From positions 1,304,299 through 1,368,298 of the forward strand of contig VWZS01004485.1 in the NCBI GenBank assembly GCA_013397075.1: a stretch of DNA of 64,000 bases. The letters are read 5' to 3'. Every line of letters begins with the position of its first letter. Position 1 is the first letter of the stretch. Shown here one piece after another: positions 62,266 through 64,000 of the stretch. Position numbers and translations under genes: made by a program. Below the pieces are notes generated by a model, which saw only the letters and a list, made by a program, of their open reading frames with translations, had not been told where the DNA came from and made no database searches. Origin of the DNA: Rhabdornis inornatus. Its lineage: Eukaryota; Chordata; Aves; Passeriformes; Rhabdornithidae.

Positions 62266-64000
62266 TTCCTTGCAGCAAATGCACTAATTTAGCTCTCCTC
62301 CCTCCCTAATCCAGCTAAGCATTACTGTGACATCTGTATGAGTTTATTTAATTCTGAGATCTACCTTCCTTCAAGTCTAAATCAGCTGAGCATAATTGTA
62401 AAGGTGTTTTTTTTACACTTGATAAAGGGAATTTCCCTGCCTATGCACTCTGGAGGGTAGTAGGTGAGATAGAATCATTATTCCTTTTTAGTACAGAGAT
62501 CCATCAAACTTTTAATTCCAGCTGAGACCACAGAGGATTTGCAAGTTTCACAAACTACTCCAGTGTCTGTGGTCTGAATCCAATGAGAATTTATCCTTCA
62601 TAAATATATGGTAAAATAGTACACACTGAGTCAAGATAGATTGCATTGCTGTAACTTACATACATCCCACACTGCAAAATAAACAACAGTGACAATGTAA
62701 ATTAATTTAGTTGCCACAGCAAGGCAATAGAGAAATTAATTTTCTTTAAATGCTGCACACATGAAATTTCATGTAAGAACAGTTTTTAAATAGTTTCAGT
62801 TTCTAAGATTAATCCTCATAAGTACAAGTGAATAAAAGTGCATACTTAGATTAATTAAGAAATTAGCTGGCACAGGGTTTTGAAGATGTAAAGGACTGTA
62901 CAAGTGCTATTGCTATAATAATATTTTTCTGTATTACAATACTTTTCTTCCTCAAGTGACATCTCTTTTGCTACAAGTGCAGAGTGAAAGCTCAAGTCCT
63001 CTTTGTGAATAAGGACTGTGTTTGAAAAAATACAGAAAAAAGAGAATGAAAAAGGGCATTCAGCTAGGTCTGAATATACAGATGCCCAAGAGAGGAATTT
63101 AAGTTGATCAAGGGCAATGACAAGAACTTGCTTTGCTATTTAGGAAGGCTGATCTCTCCTAATGGGTGGCTTCATAGTCTTAAGAATATGAATGATCCTA
63201 TCAGTAATAAAGAAGAGCAGCTAAAAGGAAGGAAAGCCAGATGGCACTTTCCCTAGAGCCTCTGGAGAGGCTGTCTGGATTTGATTTGATTTGAAAAGCC
63301 TTTTATAGCAACCTGTGAACCTGGAATAATATGGCAACCCATTAATAAGTCAGCAGATATCACAGGAATTGTCTGATATTTCATAAAAATGTTTATTTTC
63401 TGTATGGCTTAGGTTAGTTCAGCTGGTTAAAAGAACTGAGGAACTTGGACGATATGGTTCAGAATCCAGAACTAGTTTGCATTTTCTGTTTTGTTTTATT
63501 TTCTCGACTTTCATTTTCCATTGAACCTTGTGCTTCTTTTTGCTATTCCCTTTTAAATGAGTTACATTTTTCTGAAGCTTCATATTCAAATCCAAATCAT
63601 AAAGGACTTAATAGCCCTATGAGCTGGGAAAATAGCTGAAGATACACTTTCCACTAGCTAACATTTTAGATGTAGTAGCAAATCAGACAAGCATCTTTTA
63701 CACATCTTTTACACAAACAGAAGGTCTCATAGTCAACTCGTTGTAAGCCTGATGCAGGAAGCAAACGAGTTAACAGCTTTGAATGGCAAAGAATGGTGGA
63801 GCCATGAAGATCCTCCTTGGATTCGCAGTTTAACTTTGTGTGCACTCTGTGGTGGGAGGAGTAGGTGGCTGATTTGGGAAGAAGTGCAGCACAGGAATGA
63901 TACACTTGACTCCTCTGAGGATGGCGATGAAAATCTGTCAGCTTGGCATAGTCCTTCACTTTACCTACAGCAAGTACTGACATACGGAGAAAGCAACAGC
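62266..64000. other. Unique intron to the window end
   Basis: No repeat family or exon was recognised, apart from a short GATTT repeat at 63278-63294. The 105-codon minus frame at 63983-63666 has no resemblance to DLG2 or another family I know. Confidence 0.55.
63278..63294. repeat. Short (GATTT)n repeat
   Basis: About 3.4 units of the 5-bp motif GATTT. Confidence 0.7.

Larger units (their letters stand above)
30852..64000 (-). other. DLG2: DLG2 intron, part upstream of the exon (open-ended)
   Basis: This intron precedes the exon in transcription order and exceeds 33 kb. The expected upstream exon would encode the end of PDZ3; I did not see it. Contents are listed separately: a solo LTR, two CR1-type copies, simple repeats, and at its far end a candidate internal promoter with splice donor. 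The 31.2-31.75 kb part is somewhat GC-richer with chance frames on both strands (80-87 codons) and nothing recognisable. Confidence 0.8.

Noticed and set aside
61830..62309. 159-codon open frame on the plus strand
   Set aside because: It runs through an old CR1-like remnant and shows no protein family resemblance.
1..64000. tRNA genes, rRNA genes, CRISPR arrays, bacterial operons or prophage
   Set aside because: None has support. No tRNA B box with a cloverleaf, no regularly spaced repeats, and no long coding frames. The sequence is vertebrate intron.

Overview
The window looks like AT-rich nuclear DNA from a bird, lying inside one very large gene. Three things support this. Intron-like, stop-dense sequence covers almost everything. 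The repeats are mainly 5'-truncated CR1 LINE copies with the avian-type 3' end (variants of GGTCCCTTCCAACCC followed by ATTCTATG-like octamers). There is also one long terminal repeat of a type I recognise from bird genomes. Species cannot be read from the sequence.

The only coding sequence I can defend is one 115-nt exon on the minus strand (30851 to 30737), with a good acceptor and donor. It encodes the linker between PDZ3 and SH3 of a DLG-family MAGUK scaffold. The residues YARFEAKIHDLREQMM, then NHSMSS and RTNQKRSLYV, point to DLG2 (PSD-93/chapsyn-110) rather than DLG1, DLG3 or DLG4. The rest is therefore intron of DLG2, at least 30.7 kb downstream and 33.1 kb upstream of the exon in transcription order. 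I found no second DLG2 exon. None of the longer open frames (up to 159 codons) looks like a gene.

Layout: 1-4 kb unique intron with a short perfect hairpin. 4-16.4 kb is the repeat-rich part, with eight CR1 or CR1-like copies including a 1.25-kb copy that keeps a decayed end of its reverse-transcriptase frame. 16.4-30.7 kb is mostly unique, with one short CR1 near 26 kb. The exon is at 30.7-30.85 kb. 31-48 kb is unique intron with small simple repeats. A solo LTR lies at 48.1-48.7 kb and another CR1 at 49.9-50.2 kb. 50-64 kb is unique intron with one old CR1-like copy at 62 kb.

The most interesting points are these. (1) A TATA-like box followed about 110 nt later by a strong splice donor on the DLG2 strand, 58768 to 58657, could be an undescribed alternative first exon for a short SH3-GK form of DLG2. 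(2) About 0.8 kb upstream of it is a compact cluster of inverted TAATCC (OTX/PITX-type) and AACAAT (SOX-type) motifs. (3) Every LINE/LTR copy whose direction I can read (11 of 11) is antisense to DLG2. Points 1 and 2 are hypotheses. I found no evidence of a novel multi-gene system.
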